DNA of 64,000 bases from positions 267,501 to 331,500 of the forward strand of contig CAUJNA010003806.1 in NCBI GenBank assembly GCA_963377175.1. The letters are read 5' to 3'. The translations under genes and the position numbers were made by a program. The notes beneath the pieces were generated by a model. That model was given only the letters and a program-made list of their open reading frames with translations, was not told where the DNA came from and ran no database searches. How positions within the stretch are numbered: position 1 is the first letter of the stretch; the number at the start of each line of letters is the position of its first letter. This DNA comes from Effrenium voratum. Its lineage: Eukaryota > Sar > Dinophyceae > Suessiales > Symbiodiniaceae. Below, piece after piece: positions 20,530 to 32,358 of the stretch.

Positions 20530-22340
20530 ACACTTGGCTCGCTGAAATGCTTCCCTCTTGACCTCACGCAGAGCCTGGGCAAGTTGTCCCTGTTGAACAT
20601 GGTGTTGATGATGAAGTCCACATCCTCCCTGACTTGCTCCTCACTCGCAAGAAAGAGCCGAAAATGGGTGGGGTGCCATGTATATAAGCCAGGCTTCGAA
20701 GTCTGTGCTGCGGCAGTGAGGCTTCAGGCAGGGGGCCAAATCCATCAAGCGGACGAAGCCACCTGAGCGCCATGAATGCCCACTGCGCGGTGGTCGAAGC
20801 CTGCATCCAACTCTTGAGCAAACTGCAAAAACAAGTTTTTCGGCTGGGAGAAATCATCCATCTTCCCCAAAGCTACGCAACATTTCTTTCCTATGGCGAT
20901 TGCTCGAGCTCAAAACCGCGATGGGTCCCCTGCCTTCGCTGAAGTACAAGCCACGCCTTCTGCCAGCATGCCTCAAGAGGCAGCTCATCGCCTTCAAAGG
21001 CTCTTTCTCTTCGAGCGGTTTCGTGTCTTCGATGTTCTTGTGGTCAAAAAATGGCTGTGGGTCAAAACCCTGTACCGCTGGTGAACATCAAAATAGGTGG
21101 CAAATGGATGTTCATTCACCCCAAACTGGAGCCATTGGTCATGCCCCATGGCCAAATGTTTCAGGCGAACAAGATTCTGCGCAAATCCGGGCCTTGGAGA
21201 CACCGTTGTAGTAGGCTTGATCTTTGACCGGATCTTTGCGAGCGCGAGTCATGGCAACTCTCGTCGCGAGGTGCTTGGCTGGTGCTAGGCTTGTCAGAAT
21301 TCGAAGCGTTTGCTGAGAGGTAACGGAGCTGCCACATTCGCTGAGAGCCAAAAAGAATGACCCAAAGAGCTGGCAATCGGCCAATCTGACAAGAACTGCT
21401 CACGAGGCAGGGCAGGCTCAGTCCTGCAGGCCCAGCGCCACCCGCCCTGAGCGGCCACCGCCCGGCTTGGCCACAGATCCAGCCTCACCGAATGCGACAC
21501 ATTTTGCTTTTTCTGTTGGAATATGAGAAACTGTAACTTTCTTCGAGGCGATGTTTCCCAAGTCATGCATTCCCCAAATGCTGCTGCAAATCAGCATTCC
21601 TCGGAGAAGGACGGCCCGGCTAGCAAATGCGTGGAAGAGCTGCTTCATTGCCTCCCGAGCGCTGTCAGAGTCCCACCCCTGAAACGCAAGGTGCGGAATG
21701 AGGGCCTGCCCAAGCTCTTCAGGCGATGCTGTTCCAGAGGCGCCCACCTCAGTCCCCAGGATAGGCAAAGCAAAGCAAGCTTCTCTCTGAGGCGTGCGTA
21801 GGAACTTTGAGGGGATCGGGTCTCACCTTGCAGGCAAGCGATGGCGCAAAGCAACAGCTGCCTCAAAGCGCGCGACTGGCTGAAGTTGGGGATGCTCCTC
21901 TGGATAAAGACAAGCCTGCACAGTTCTTGAATAGAGCCAGCAGTCAGTATCTAGCACGCCTCCAGTTTGAATGCTGGGTGGTGGCGCTGGTGGTGGCGGT
22001 GGCCTAGGTATTAAAACTCAAAGCCACTTTTGCCCTAGAAGCTCGGATTCAAACAACAAGGCCCTCAGAACCCGCAACCCCACATCCTCAGGTGACGGCG
22101 CTCGCAACAAGCCAACCCCGGGGCTGCGTCCCACCTCGCCAAGAATATTCTGATCCGGGATGCGCCAACGCTTGCTGTGCTCCGCACCGAAAGGTCCAGG
22201 GCAGGCTCGGTCAGGCTAAACGTTGCCTGTCCAGCTGCAAGAAGCTGTCAGCACTTTCAGGCTTTCTGCACGAGAAAGGAGGCCGTCAATGGCATTTTGC
22301 GCTGCTGCAGTGGCAGGATACAGTTGTACGCTTAGAGCTT
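20530..22340 (-). CDS. Unidentified helical protein, multi-exon
   Basis: Coding-like exons in order on the - strand. About 22,215-22,300 reads AIDGLLSRAESLKVLTAS. About 22,041-22,155 reads LGEVGRSPGVGLLRAPSP and DVGLRVLRALLFESELL. 21,827-21,933 reads ELCRLVFIQRSIPNFSQ and LRQLLLCAIACLQ. About 21,530-21,728 reads SPEELGQALIPHLAFQG and AMKQLFHAFASRAVLL. About 20,819-20,862 reads MDDFSQPKNLFLQFAQEL. About 20,530-20,640 reads QVREDVDFIINTMFNRD. The junction between 21,827 and 21,728 keeps the frame with a canonical GT-AG intron (CTGCAAG|GTGAGA ... GAACAG|CATCG, 98 nt). The protein looks all-helical, with repeated Leu/Ala-rich segments as in ARM/HEAT or FAST-type RNA-binding proteins; I cannot decide. 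The last two exons may belong to a separate gene. Confidence 0.45.
21058..21155 (+). repeat. Dispersed repeat, copy 2
   Basis: TGGGTCAAAACCCTGTACC and CTGGTGAACATC, then TGGAGCCATTGGTCATGCCC: the same block order as at 15,679-15,780. It sits between exons of the unidentified - strand gene, so it would be intronic if those exons are one gene. Confidence 0.45.
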
Positions 22341-22344
22341 GTTC

Positions 22345-23440
22345 TGATGGAGATCCAGTTGCAAATGCCCGCTTTCCCATCAAATAATGTGCGCTCATGC
22401 TGTTTGCGGCTTGTACAGTTCAAAGGGGACGAATGACTGGTGTACCTCTTAGGTCCATGGATGGATACCCACGCCTTTGTGTGTGTGTGCGTACGTCTTG
22501 AGTGCAAAGCATTTGAATAGGCCGTTCGTTCCCCGTCCGGCAGTCGCAAGATGGCATCTCAATGCCCGGAAGCTACGAGCATTCGGGTCATGGGGTTAGT
22601 TGGAAAGCAGAAAGTGGGCGCGCAGCTCAGTCAGTCTGAGTCGTGCAAGCCAACTACTGGGCAAATTGCCGCAACATGTCTAGTCCCTTCTAGTGATGAT
22701 GAGACACTGAGATACATTTTGCCATCTAAGGTTGCAAAGGCTGGTCGCTGCTCTCGACAACACTGGACCGTAAAGTCTATCAAAGTCGCTCCAAGGCATG
22801 TTTCCCGGAACAAAGCAGGACCAGTCAATGCACGCTCAACAAGAGCTATTGACAAGTCTTATCCCACTCATTTGTTTGCCATGCGCTGCCCTCGCACCAT
22901 CGTCAAGGTATCCACTGCCTGCCTCAACGCTTGGCGGCGGTACTCCATCGGCCATTGGCCTGGCAGGATTTCGCATCGCGCTGTGAAGGCAAGGGGGGAC
23001 GCCCTGCCTTGCACTGCGGCCAGCACGCGGCCGCCCAGCATGACCAAAGTCAGGCGGCGGAGCCTAAGGTCCACAAAAGAAAAACCCGCAAAGCACATGA
23101 GAAGCAGATGATCAACATGTTCAAGCGCAAGCAGTGGCGAGGAATGCCTGAGGTCGTGTCCGCGTCCAGGGGTGGGGGGGTCGGTGGCGGTGCCAGCTCT
23201 GACAGCATCCGCGACTGGCAGCAACGCCAACGCAATACTCATGCAAAGGTGCTTTCAGAAGGCCATGCCTCCAGCATTGGATGCAGCGGCCGTTCCCGTG
23301 GAGTACTGGACTTCAGAATTCCAGGACTGCCGCCATCGCTGGGGGACTCGGCAACAGCCACATTCTGTTTCTGCGCACCGAATCGATCTGGCTAAGGTGA
23401 CTGCGAACAAGGGCCGGGCAGCATTCCCAGCCTCCTGCTC
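22345..23440. other. Open frames on both strands, coding status unclear
   Basis: A + strand frame at about 22,990-23,230 encodes a basic stretch (KVHKRKTRKAHEKQMINMF) that could be coding. Its opposite strand is also open, the region lies inside the - strand block, and no splice-bounded exon or motif decides. I leave it unassigned. Confidence 0.25.
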
Positions 23441-23444
23441 TTCA

Positions 23445-23640
23445 GTACCCCGTCCGAAATGAAGCCGAACTCCGAACTAGAAGCAGTGAATTCGAATCAC
23501 ACGCATCCTCCTCCAACACTCGAAGCTGGCGCCTGGGCGCGGGCAAGTGATCCTGTGGATCGGCATGGCTGAGTTTTGCCATCAGAGAGTCCACACTAAG
23601 GTCTGCACTTCTTCTGCTCAATGCCCCGCTGTAGGGCCAT
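23445..23640 (-). CDS. Candidate exon, unidentified
   Basis: On the - strand the frame reads LSRRSADLSVDSLMAKL then PAPRRQLRVLEEDACD, with coding-like composition and a run of Ser/Leu residues. It agrees in direction with its neighbours. No family, start or splice site could be fixed. Confidence 0.25.
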
Positions 23641-24141
23641 AAGCTCCTCTTCTGCATTGGCCTGTGGGAAGGGCTCAATCTCCAAGGCAAAAGAGACTCA
23701 CCCTGCCTTGGGGGCTCTTGCAACTCTGGCAGCACTCGCCTGCCCAAACTGAATTGGAAGCAAGGCTCATGGAGTTTTGTCTGAATTGCAGAAACCAAGT
23801 TGTTTTCGCAAGACCTGCCAGAGAGCCCCACCTTCTCAGGCCATGTGTGGGGTGTGGCCCCTCACGCAAGTCTCCGGAGCTCAGAACTTCACCCGATGAA
23901 TTCACAGCCCTCTCCCTGCCTTCTGAAGCACCGGTTCCGGCCTAAGAACGTCCATGCCTGTCGAGCATCAGAGCAGATCAAGGAGCCAGCAGCGGGCGCA
24001 TCGATGGCCGGACCTTGGCAAAACGCCCCTCTCAAGCTGGCAAGCAGAAGCTCTGAGCGGCTCACGGGTACGCGAGGGCCTTGAAAGAGCAGCATGATTG
24101 GACCAAGGTAAAGCAGACCAAAAACTGTATGTGTGTGTGTG

Positions 24142-24610
24142 TCACAGCATGCAGGATGTCTCCTGCATCCCTTTTGTCCTTCTGAGAGGCCGGCGGGGAG
24201 GACACTGGCGAAGGTGACCTTCGTGCTTCATCCTGAGGAATGATCTCTCAGTTGCTTGGCCACGTGATGTAGCGAGGGGCAAGTCCTTGCCACCCATCGT
24301 TTCAAGGATTCGCTTCTGCCTGGCCAAAGCAACTTTCTGAGGTGAGAAAGGATGAGCAGGAGGAAAAGTTGTCATGGAACCTATGGTCACATAGTCAATC
24401 TGACTTTGCGGATGACGGCATAAACCCGCGCTGGAAAGGCGTCAAGTACTGCTTCTGAATCTCAGATCGCATGCCTGATTGCAAGGGATTCTGCGACATG
24501 CGGCCACTGGCAAATGTATAGCACAAGTACAAACACAACCCCGCAGCGTTGGACAGTAAGCATGTTAATGTGCCTTCCAGCTGCTTCTCGACATCACCTG
24601 ACTTTTGCAT
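24142..24610 (-). CDS. Small basic protein of unknown function, two exons
   Basis: ATG at 24,610 begins exon 1 (24,401-24,610), which reads KSGDVEKQLEGTLTC and then SGMRSEIQKQYLTPFQRGF. Exon 2 (24,142-24,336) reads KVALARQKRILETMGGK and TERSFLRMKHEGHLRQ, ending in TGA at 24,142-24,144. Joined at AAGTCA|GATTGA ... CCTCAG|AAAGTT (GA-AG, 64 nt) the frame is kept and gives 134 residues. Exon 1 contains a hydrophobic TCLLSNAAGLCLYLCY stretch that could be a membrane helix or an unrecognised intron. The rest is basic and soluble-looking. I recognise no family. Confidence 0.5.
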
Positions 24611-24739
24611 AGCATGGCATGGGTGGTGCAGTGTACGTGGGTGTGTGGGTGTGCCACGGCGCGTGCCTAGTTCATCTTCTCGGACGCGAATGCCCCTTTC
24701 CCACTCCTAGACGAGCATGCATGCTATCAGGTACTTTGC

Positions 24740-25205
24740 TCATGGTGGCAAACGATCAACTTTGCGCTTGATTGCCAGACAGTCCTGCAACCTATCAACT
24801 TCAGAGTGAATCGCGTCACCCACATGCAAGAGGACAGCCTCACCAAAAAAACATGTATCACCACCAGCGAACATGTCGTGAGTGATTGCATCAATGCGAG
24901 CTACAAATAAAGTCTGGACGTCGAGCCTGATGCTCCACCAGCTGATCGCGACACCTGGCTGAGCATGTGAGGGCAGTTCAACTCTGCAATGACTGATGAA
25001 TAAAAAAAAGCTCACTACGCAATTGGTCACTACGTCATATTGGAGTGTCCATCTGCGCTTCCTTTGGTCTGTTGCTCCCTGCCTCTCCAGTTCGCTGCGC
25101 ACTTCCGCCAGTCTTCGCCACTCATCAGCGGCGGACCAAGCGATCCTGGAGGCTGAGGCCTGAGACGGAGGCTGAGGCCTTGAGCTCTTAGCTTCGCTGG
25201 GCCTC
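24740..25205 (-). CDS. Unidentified protein, 3' exon(s)
   Basis: One - strand frame stays open from about 25,220 to a TGA at 24,740-24,742 and has coding-like composition. It reads IAWSAADEWRRLAEV, SELERQGATDQRKRR, then after a possible internal intron (about 24,960-25,035) VQTLFVARIDAITHDMF, GGDTCFFGEAVLLHVGD and SEVDRLQDCLAIKRK. There is no ATG at its upstream end, so it is internal or terminal rather than complete. No family recognised. Confidence 0.42.
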
Positions 25206-25224
25206 CGGTGTTGGATGCCCAAAT

Positions 25225-26130
25225 TGATCTGGGACGCGCAGACCTAGACGCACACCGGTCTGCGCTATACTCGTTGAGGAAAAAACAAAGGCGTCCTCTG
25301 TACACGACTCAACCCATCCCACCTCCAGTGACTGCCATGGAGGTGACCTCTGGAGGGGGCATGTCCTGCGCACCCAGGCGCTTGACAGATCTTCTTGCAA
25401 CTCAACACCAAGGCCCCGGCTGGAACGGGCAACGGGGGGTTCTCCCTGAGCCACCGCAGTGACCTTGGCTGTTGCACATCACAGGGAGGTGCTGCACGGC
25501 GAACGGGCGGCCCGTCGGCTTGGAGCCTTTGTCCTTTTTGCCCGCGAAGCTGCTTCATTGCCCCGCACCCGTATCAATCAGAAGTGGCAGAGGCTTCACA
25601 TCTGGCACCTGGCCCAAGGGACAGAATGCCCTTCTTGGACCTATGGCGGAGACAAGCTGAAACTAACAAGAACTGCCTGTTTAGCAGGTGTGGCCATGGA
25701 AATCTTCAGCTTGCAAGGATGAACCACATTTCCTTGGCTTGACAGTCAATCGCGGGATTGCTGGATTTTGCTTGCTGAGTGGGCAAATCAGCTGAGAGCT
25801 GTACCAGCTCTATGCCTAAATGCAGCTCAGCATCAGGCACTTGACCAGCAAAGGCGATGGGCAAACTTCCTCAGCCAAGTGTCTGGTTCGTGTGTGCGTG
25901 TGTGTGTGCGCGTTCTCTGTTCCATGCAAGGTTTCAGAAGGCTTGGCTGCTTCGAAACCTTGCAAAGCGTAGAAAATAACTCATTTGCCCAATGCGTTGC
26001 TGCCAAGCCTCTTCCTGACTTCCTTGAGCATTGTCCCAAGGCTTCACTGCTTGTCGCTGCTCCTGGTGTTTTAATACCCAGAAGAACCCAAACATTTGCA
26101 CACAAAAGTCACCCAACCGAAAGTTATGAT
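25225..26130. other. Open frames on both strands, no gene decided
   Basis: A + strand stretch (VAHHREVLHGERAARRLG near 25,480) and - strand frames across 25,190-25,555 are both open. Neither carries a motif or resolvable splice sites. A short GTGTG run lies near 25,893-25,911. Confidence 0.25.
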
Positions 26131-26132
26131 GC

Positions 26133-28943
26133 TCAATGTTGCGGCCAGTCCTGAACAGCCGTGCACTGCTGTACATGGATATCAATTGAGGCCTTGCCGA
26201 ACTTCTTCCCGCAGAGGTGGCAAGCAATGTTAAAATATCGATGCGATCTGTCCAATCGCGGTGAATCTGAAGGTGAAACTAATTCCTCCGCTTCATCTTT
26301 CTGAACAAATTGTTCGCAAACCCGAACATGCTCCGCGAACTTCTCTTCGGGAAAAGTTCGATTGCAGAAGTTGCAGCTGCTGCAAGTAGCCTTCTCAAAG
26401 ACATTCCGAGCAGCTCTGTTGTACTCTTCCTGCCAGGGTCTTCCACGTGAGCAATACAGTAATCTCAGCTGAATATATATGGCCATGTCAACAAAAAGCA
26501 AATACACAGAGGGAACTGAGCTACTGAAGGAACCCTGCACCCTGGTGTCGATCGAGCAAAGAAGACAGGATTTGGCGCCGGCCTGGTTGGACCTTTCAGT
26601 TGAACAAATCAGCCATTTTGGGGGACCACTTTGAGCAACTGATGACGATCCTCTTCTGCATGACCTGCGCACTGCTCCCCAATGCATGCGGGTTGGAGAT
26701 GTACTGGCATCTGCTGGGGTCGAGACTAGGCTTTACTCACGGCTCTTGGGTAGCTGTGATGTGTTTTCTCTCGTTTTGGCATCTCAGTCCTGGGACATCC
26801 CTGGCATCTTGACAGGTGCTTCCGGCACTGGACGCGGCTGGGGCTTCGTGCTCTCGCTAGCTTCCCACTTCTTGATGCACGCAAGAACATGTTTGGCCTG
26901 AGGGTGCGTCTGTCTGCTGACTTTCCGTGACGACATGGTGTGGCGGATGCGCCTTGAATGCTTCCTCCTCCCCACAAACACAATCTAGCAAGGATGCTTA
27001 CGTACGCAACGTATGTCACTGCATGCATGCTGTGCTCCAACAGAGCTGCTAACATCACGAATCAGCCTCTGGCTAAGAAATGCAATGTCTTTCTTCAAGA
27101 TCCCTTTCCAGGTTGACGATATCGTGCTCAGTCAATACTCACAGAAAGTGCCCCCAATGTGCTGGAAAAAATCTGAAAATTTGGCCAGGCGCAATGGAGG
27201 CAGTGCCAAACTCCTTGCCGCAAACGTGGCACATCTCCAGGACAGGCTTCTTGGCTGCCTCGCTCGGCTCGCTCTCGCACGGGGCTTCCCTTGCGCACCG
27301 AAGGCGATGGACTTTCAGCTTGGCTTCCGGCACCTGCTCGTTACAGTCGGGGCACCGGAAGCAGCTGGCTTCCTGGTGAATCTTGGCTGCCACGTTGTTG
27401 TACTCCTGCAAACCTAAGCTTTCTAAGCTTGGAGGTTCTTCGGGCGCACACCTCCTGTCTTCTGGCGCCTTCAGCTTTTCCCGCTCCTCCCACTTTTTTC
27501 GGCATTGCGGCGTGTGAATGCCAATGGAGGCCTTGCCAAAGCCCTGGCCACAAATATGGCAAATGATCGTCTGGGGAGGCGCACGTAGTTTCTCGTCCTC
27601 CTGTGCAAGCGCAATTTTTGCCTTGCAGCTCCGAATGTGCACTTGCAGGCTATCCTGCGTGAATTTCTTGCCGCAGGCCGGACAACAAACTGAAACTGCT
27701 TGCTTGAAGCACTGCATGGCTGCCGCATTGTAGTCCTCTTGATGCATGCCAGGAAAGGTGTCGGGCGCATTTGGCAGAGGTCTCCTTTCATCATGTGGCA
27801 CTGATGCTTGTCGAGCTTCCCAAAGCTTGGCGCACTGGGGCCGGTGGATCGCAATCGACTTGGCTCCAAAGAGCTGGCCACAAATGTAGCACACCACGCC
27901 TGCCGGCTTAGGAGTCGTGGATCGCTTGGGCGATGCAGATCTGGGTGACCTGGATGGCCTGGCCGGCTTGGCCTTCGGCGAGGCAGTGTCCTGCTCCGCC
28001 TGGCACTTCTTCTCGTGGATGTGCAGGGAGCTGGACAAAAACTGCTTCCCGCACAAGTGGCAGGGCTCCATTCTGGGAGCTCGCACCTCGCTGGCACTGC
28101 GCGTGCCAGGGCCCCACTGGCCACGAGGACTCGCCGGCCCGCTCCTCGCTCGGCCCTTGCGCCGCGCCTCCCAGAGTTTGGCGCACTGCCGCTTGTGGAT
28201 CTGAATCGAGGCCAAACTGTACTCCTTCTTGCACAAGTGGCATGTGGTAGTCTTTGGCTTGGCAGAGAGATCCGCTCGTGGAGTCCGGCTTGCAGGAATG
28301 TATTCTTCTGGAGCGCCGTCCTGACCACGGCCGAAGCTTCCTGCTACATCCTTTTCCCTGCACACCCCCACCTCGCACCCTGCCTTCGCCGCCTTGTTGA
28401 ATTCCTCCTGCAATTGTTGCACTCGCTCTCACTACAATCTGGGTCTACACTTCCTCTATATATTATTTAGCTGCAAAAGTGTCTCCTGAGTCATTGAGGT
28501 TCCGGTTGGCTTCTCCGGCAACTGTCGACGAGCGCTCTGGGGCTTCAACGCCTCGCGCATGTTCCACATCTCAGCACAGCGTTGCCTGTGAATCTCCTTG
28601 GCCGTTGCAGACGCCAGAGCACCACGTGTGCCCAAAACTCACACGCGGTCCCAAGCTGAGGCTGCATCGATGGACTTGGTGCCGAACTCGCGGCCGCAAA
28701 TGTGGCATGCGATGCTGGTGGGCTTCTTCGGCGCCGGTGCGCTCGCTGTCGGTTCCGAGCCGCAGATGCCCAAGTGCTCCTGACACAGCTGACACAGCTG
28801 CCCCGTTCCCACAGTGCCTAGCTTCGTGGACCAACTCTGCCCGTCCTGCAGAGAGTCTGCTGGAACAGCTTGTCCACAAGTTTGGCATCTCACCTGGCCG
28901 AGCAGCTTCACCGAAATTGCATGTTCTGCGGCAAAGCAACACC
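26133..28943 (-). CDS. C2HC zinc-finger array protein (ZC2HC1-like fingers)
   Basis: Six exons: 28,846-28,943; 28,669-28,779; 28,486-28,596; 27,193-28,407; 26,790-26,897; 26,133-26,429, ending in TGA. All five junctions keep the frame. The protein carries eleven fingers of the form C-x2-C-x12-H-x3-C, for example ACHICGREFGTKSI, PCHLCGKQFLSSSL, ICHICGQGFGKASI and ACHLCGKKFGKASI. This is the zf-C2HC pattern of the ZC2HC1 family, whose members usually have far fewer fingers and are common in flagellated eukaryotes. Fingers alternate between a GxxFGxxSI type and a PACGKKF/PDCNEQV type, joined by linkers with MTQEEFN, MHQEDYN or MSQEEYN, so the unit of duplication is a finger pair plus linker. Four introns sit at equivalent places: after S-I in the finger and after M-[ST]-Q in the linker. 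Donors are GA (four) and GC (one). Function is unproven. The 5' end probably lies further upstream. Confidence 0.85.
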
Positions 28944-30515
28944 CTGTGGTAGACATCATTTGCATGGGCCAATGGGTAAATGATGTCAATAGACTGTTGA
29001 AAGTCCAGCTCTGAAAATCCCGTCTGAGCCCTCCGGAGCCTGCCGGGCCCGGGTCTGCGGCACGTGTCGCGGAGAGCTGCTTCGCGCAGGTGCTGGAAAT
29101 CGAGCCCTCACAGCCTTCGCCGCAGACGTCAAGCAACAAGAACGCATTGATTCGATCTTTGGTATGATGAAGCTTCAGCCCTCCCCCAAGAGTTTGCAGC
29201 CACCCTCCGGTCGTCAAACAGGAGTTTAGGGCGCAGCTTATATCGCACCCTTGGTCAAGAGCAGTCTGTGTTGAGCGGCTGCCGAAAGGCACGAGTCAAT
29301 ATGTTGCATAGCCATCACCGAACATGCAGCGGCGTTGCAAACCAACATGGCGCTCTGAAGTGCACGAGTCTTCAATACCGGTGGACTAAACCCTGCATCG
29401 CACGGCAAGCGCAATGAGACAACAGTATGCCGCTTGCCATATCCTGGCGAGCGCGAGCCTACAGGGCACAATCATGTGTCTTAATCCCAAACACCCACAG
29501 TCAGATGGCAGAACAAGTCAAAGCGCGACAAAAACATATGTGCTTTCACGGCCGAAGTAGGCTGCGCACAAACATCACCTTGAATTGTGGTATCACAAAG
29601 CATGAGCAGCAGCCCAATTCAATTGCAGAGACGGGAACTCGGACATGCGGGCAAAAGACCAAATATTCCTGGCAACCGAAGAGAAACACAAGCCATCAGC
29701 GGAAAGGAAGGCATTATCTTAAGATGGATCAAGAACAGCCACAAACGAAGGCCATGTTACGTTACGTGTAGTGGTTGACACATTATGTAGAATCACCAAA
29801 AAGAAACTCACATGTCACAAGACAGGAACCCTTTCGTTGATGTTGTCCTTGAGTGCAACCCTTCCTGGCTCAGGAAACATATTGTTTCATAAGCGTACTA
29901 AGCACTAAAGTCAGAATTGCGGCAAGACAGCAGATTCTTACTGATCGTTGCCTACTATCCATTCTTGCTATACTCTTGCTGCAACTCGAACAGCAGTAGA
30001 GCAACAATCCCGGCTGCGATCAGCTGGGACTTCCGTCTCAAGCAAGTAGTGTCCTAACCTGTCATGCTCCCAAACCAACAAGACTAGAAGGTGTTCTTAC
30101 TGTGTCAACAGAATCATCCTAATCAACAAGTACAGGTCATGACGTTTGGCAAAGCCGCGAAGAGTTGGCACTGCTGTCCAAGTGATACCAATAGAGTAAA
30201 CTGTTGTTTCTTCGGGGTTGCCATTGCACTTGGCTCTACTTGTCTTCTCCATTCAAGGTAGCCAGGTTCAGATTTTCCGACGGGTTCACCTGCTTTTCTT
30301 GTTGTCAATGCTTGCCTCTCTTGCGCCTGCCAATGTTCCAGTTCTGCCAAAGCAAATTGAGTTCTGGTCAACACTGCAATGTGCAAACCGCCGGGTTCCT
30401 TGCTTCTCAGACTCATGCAATGTGATCTGTGTTTTTGTTGCTTGGCCCAGACTAAGCAACGCCGTCACAAGCCACACATGTGATGTATGCAGAATGAAAT
30501 CAGCTGAATGGCTTC
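28944..30515. other. No supported exon
   Basis: Lies between the main C2HC array and two further C2HC exons upstream, so it would be an intron of about 1.6 kb if they are one gene. A GC-rich stretch at 29,030-29,160 is open on both strands. Nothing else looks coding. Confidence 0.4.
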
Positions 30516-30527
30516 ATTGAACTCCTC

Positions 30528-30794
30528 CTGCGTCATGTCCGGCGTCAGGCGCGGGCATTCCGGCGCGGGCTTGCGCTTCTGCCGGGGCTTCCGGTTCTCC
30601 ACGTCCTCCCATTTCTTGAGGCATTGCTCCACGTGCAAGTCAATGGAGGCCTAGTCGCTCTTCGCATTTCTTGGGATTGGGGTTGGGGGGCCCTCTTGGG
30701 GGTGCAAAATGAAGCCTCGGGCGCCGGCCGCTCCGAACTCGCGGCCACAAATGTGGCAGACCACCAGACAGGGGACCCAGCCATCGATCACCAT
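30528..30794 (-). CDS. Two upstream C2HC zinc-finger exons (5' end of the array gene or a second copy)
   Basis: Exon 30,729-30,794 starts with ATG and ends VCHICGREFGA. Exon 30,528-30,650 continues ASIDLHVEQCLKKWEDV and runs into the linker motif DMTQ, followed by EEFNEA still in frame. The 78-nt intron between them begins GC and ends AG (GGAGCG|GCCGGC ... ACTAG|GCCTCC). This gives a twelfth finger of exactly the type found in the array downstream. A TGA lies in frame just above the ATG, and no AG acceptor lies between, so the ATG is the likeliest start. The link to the exon at 28,943 is not resolved, so a separate truncated copy is possible. Confidence 0.6.
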
Positions 30795-30989
30795 CCGTGT
30801 GGATCAGCCATGGCGATCTCATGGCTCTAGTCCGACGTGCAGCTTGGGTCAGTCTTCAAAGCTGCAGCCAAGCCAAGAGGAACTGTTCCGAGGTTCCAAG
30901 AATTCAGACTGGTCGCCGAACCCAAAAAGCAAATGTACTGCTTGGCTCAAGGCAGGGCATGTATCCCCACGGCTTTCCCCACCCTTCAC

Positions 30990-32327
30990 CCCTGAGGCAT
31001 CCAACGGAAGTTGGTCCGTCAAGCTGCCGCCAGCTCCTTTCTGGATCTGGCCAGGACCCTTGCCCTTGGCCTGCGCAAACGTCAATTCTGCTGTCTGAAG
31101 AATCGGCAGGGCAGCCTTGGCTTCGTTGAGCTTCTCAGGGTTGTAGCCTCACTTTGGGAGATACTCAAAATGAATATGCCTCCTATGTTTTGTATGAGCC
31201 ATCAAAAGCCACAAGAAAACGTCCGCCGATAGCTGTTCGATGCGCAGGTCGGTCAAGGCTCTCACCTATGACGCGCGGGGTCAGCGGCGACCCGCGGATA
31301 GGATGCCCATCAAGCAGCACCTGGCTTGGACAACGAAGCCCGGACATTGACGCTTGTATACTGAATGCAAAATCACGATACTGGATGTACCAAACACGTT
31401 CAAACGCACCCTCACGATTCTGACACATTCATTACCTGGTTGCTCAGCGGCCAGCCTCCAGCTTTGCAGGTCCATGAGCCCACTCTGGCACTGAGTATGT
31501 GACGGTGTAGGTGCCATCCTAGACCAACACTTGTGACCAGCCGATCTTGGGCTCGTGTGCTGGTGTGCTCGATGGATCGTTCAGCTCACAGCACCGTGCC
31601 TCGTTGTCGCTGACCTCGTGCAGACGCACGTGGGCGCTAGCGCGGACTCCAAAGCCTCAACTCGACAGAGCATACGCCAGCAGCTTGTTGTGCCATCTTC
31701 GATTGCAAATTGAGCATTCAGAAAGTCAACGCCGAGGTTGAAGCGGGCTCCTCCCTCTCCACAAAGGTTGCCGAATTCATCCATTGCCTTTGCCAACCGG
31801 AAGTTGGTCCATTGGATTTTGTCTGCCAACGTTCTATGCCAAAAAACAAAATACACCGGCATAGACCCCAGATAGCAAAAAATAAGCGGATTATTGGACA
31901 TCTGCAAGACTCATACGGCTGTCAATCGCGCAAAAATGCGCCCGCATCAGCGTCCCAAAACAGCACCTACACCAGCACCCCAAATGGCTTGACCCCCAGC
32001 ACCCTGCCGTCAATCTCGCCAGCACCTCAAACAACGCCTCAAACAGCACCCCAACACAGCACCAGCACCAGCACCCAAACTGCATGCGCTGGACCCTGCC
32101 ATCAATCTTGCAAACATGCACACCCCAACTGCACGCCTCCTAGCACCCAGCAATCAATCTTGCAAATCACTGTCTCCTCTTTATTAGAAGTTAGAACCCC
32201 TATAGCTTTTAGCTATCTGGGAAAAAAATGCACAGCGCAATGCTTTTGAACCTCCAAGCCTGGATGTTGAACTCCGCAGAGCCTCCCAGAGTGCAGCGCT
32301 GCACTCCGTCTCCGCGAACCTGTCGAG

Positions 32328-32358
<31 letters not shown>

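Noticed and set aside
22551..23395. Long + strand open frames (186 and 154 residues) inside the - strand block
   Set aside because: The opposite strand is equally open, the proposed proteins are low-complexity and basic, no domain or splice structure supports them, and they run against every neighbouring gene.
27908..28432. Overlapping - strand frames across the zinc-finger exon
   Set aside because: They are other-frame shadows of the C2HC array, whose frame alone has regular Cys/His spacing.
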